A stretch of 5,215 nt of DNA. Origin: Eudoraea sp. (lineage in GTDB: Bacteria > Bacteroidota > Bacteroidia > Flavobacteriales > Flavobacteriaceae). The notes under the pieces were generated by a model, which saw only the letters and a list, made by a program, of their open reading frames with translations, was not told the DNA's origin and did no database searches. This document shows positions 4,899 to 5,215 of this stretch, one piece after another. Position 1 is the first letter of the stretch. Each line of letters opens with the position of its first letter. A program made the translations under genes and the position numbers. The stretch spans positions 1 to 5,215 of the forward strand of contig JABDQS010000264.1 in assembly GCA_013042125.1 (NCBI GenBank). The letters are read 5' to 3'.

Positions 4899-5215
4899 AA
4901 CCGTATTAAGGATTGCACCTCATAACCAACCAACTTAGAAGCTCCTTGGAGTGCTGTTATTTCTAAAAGGAAATTGCATTGCACTACTTCCCCACCAAGA
5001 GCTTCAATAAGCTTGCAGGTAGCCTTAGCGGTTCCCCCGGTGGCCAGTACATCATCGTGAATCAATACCCTGTCTCCTTTTTCTATTGCATCTTCATGGA
5101 TCTCAAGCGTATCTGTCCCATATTCAAGGTCATAGGTATGACTTATTTTCCGACTCGGTAATTTCCCTACCTTCCGCACTGGAACGAAGCCTGCCTGTAA
5201 GGCTACCGCTAGGAC
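4895..5215 (-). CDS. apt: Adenine phosphoribosyltransferase, C-terminal 106 residues (cut by window edge)
   Basis: This cytoplasmic enzyme salvages adenine: adenine plus PRPP gives AMP and pyrophosphate. The visible frame reads VLAVALQAGFVPVRKVGKLP at the window edge, continues through the family segment YDLEYGTDTLEIHEDAI, and then shows the PRPP-binding loop VLIHDDVLATGGTAKA. It ends LIEALGG...FLLEI...LIRF before the TAA at 4897-4895. These are the ordered landmarks of class I Apt proteins, usually about 170-183 residues, so roughly the first 65-75 residues lie beyond 5215. The usual IVDDLLATGGT is IHDDVLATGGT here, a mild variant. The codon at 5179-5177 is GTG and encodes an internal valine, not the start, because the conserved frame continues upstream to 5215. 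It converges on the 50-aa gene, with stop codons overlapping by 4 bp. Confidence 0.96.
   Translation of the reverse strand, partial: VLAVALQAGFVPVRKVGKLPSRKISHTYDLEYGTDTLEIHEDAIEKGDRVLIHDDVLATGGTAKATCKLIEALGGEVVQCNFLLEITALQGASKLVGYEVQSLIRF

Noticed and set aside
4979..5161. 60-codon plus-strand ORF
   Set aside because: It is antisense to the conserved apt coding frame.

Overview
The window looks like chromosomal DNA of a Flavobacteriia-type Bacteroidetes. Five things point there: AT-rich intergenic DNA, TAnnTTTG-type -7 promoter boxes, starts mostly without Shine-Dalgarno sequences, a lipoprotein serine hydrolase with a TPR tail, and an M56 peptidase ending in a TonB-plug-like segment. I cannot name a genus from sequence alone.

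Layout. Positions 1-440 (minus) hold the N-terminal part of a sodium/calcium antiporter that runs off the left edge. Positions 441-622 are a divergent intergenic region. It carries three head-to-tail 20-bp units, each containing an AACT...AGTT dyad, directly before a TATATTTG -7 box, followed by a 15-bp palindrome. Positions 623-4253 (plus) are a tight three-gene operon: a beta-lactamase/PBP-fold lipoprotein with a TPR tail, a BlaI/MecI-type repressor, and a BlaR1-like M56 membrane metallopeptidase. The gaps are 5 nt and then a 1-nt TAATG overlap, and a strong intrinsic terminator closes the operon at 4283-4314. Positions 4315-4745 are mostly non-coding, with a cluster of small dyads, candidate promoters and a possible 20-codon hydrophobic peptide. 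Positions 4746-4898 (plus) encode a basic 50-aa protein. Its stop codon overlaps that of adenine phosphoribosyltransferase (apt, minus), which runs off the right edge.

How the genes may work together. The operon has the logic of a bla/mec induction circuit: a repressor, a membrane protease that would inactivate it, and a serine-hydrolase-fold protein as output. The sensor half differs. In place of a penicillin-binding sensor domain, the M56 protein has a long acidic, strand-rich periplasmic region ending in a plug-like motif. The triple operator overlapping the promoter resembles BlaI/MecI boxes and is the natural site for autoregulation. The best candidate for a little-described system here is this operon read as an envelope-signal circuit with a non-beta-lactam sensor. 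That reading is inference; the architecture and the operator repeats are visible in the sequence.
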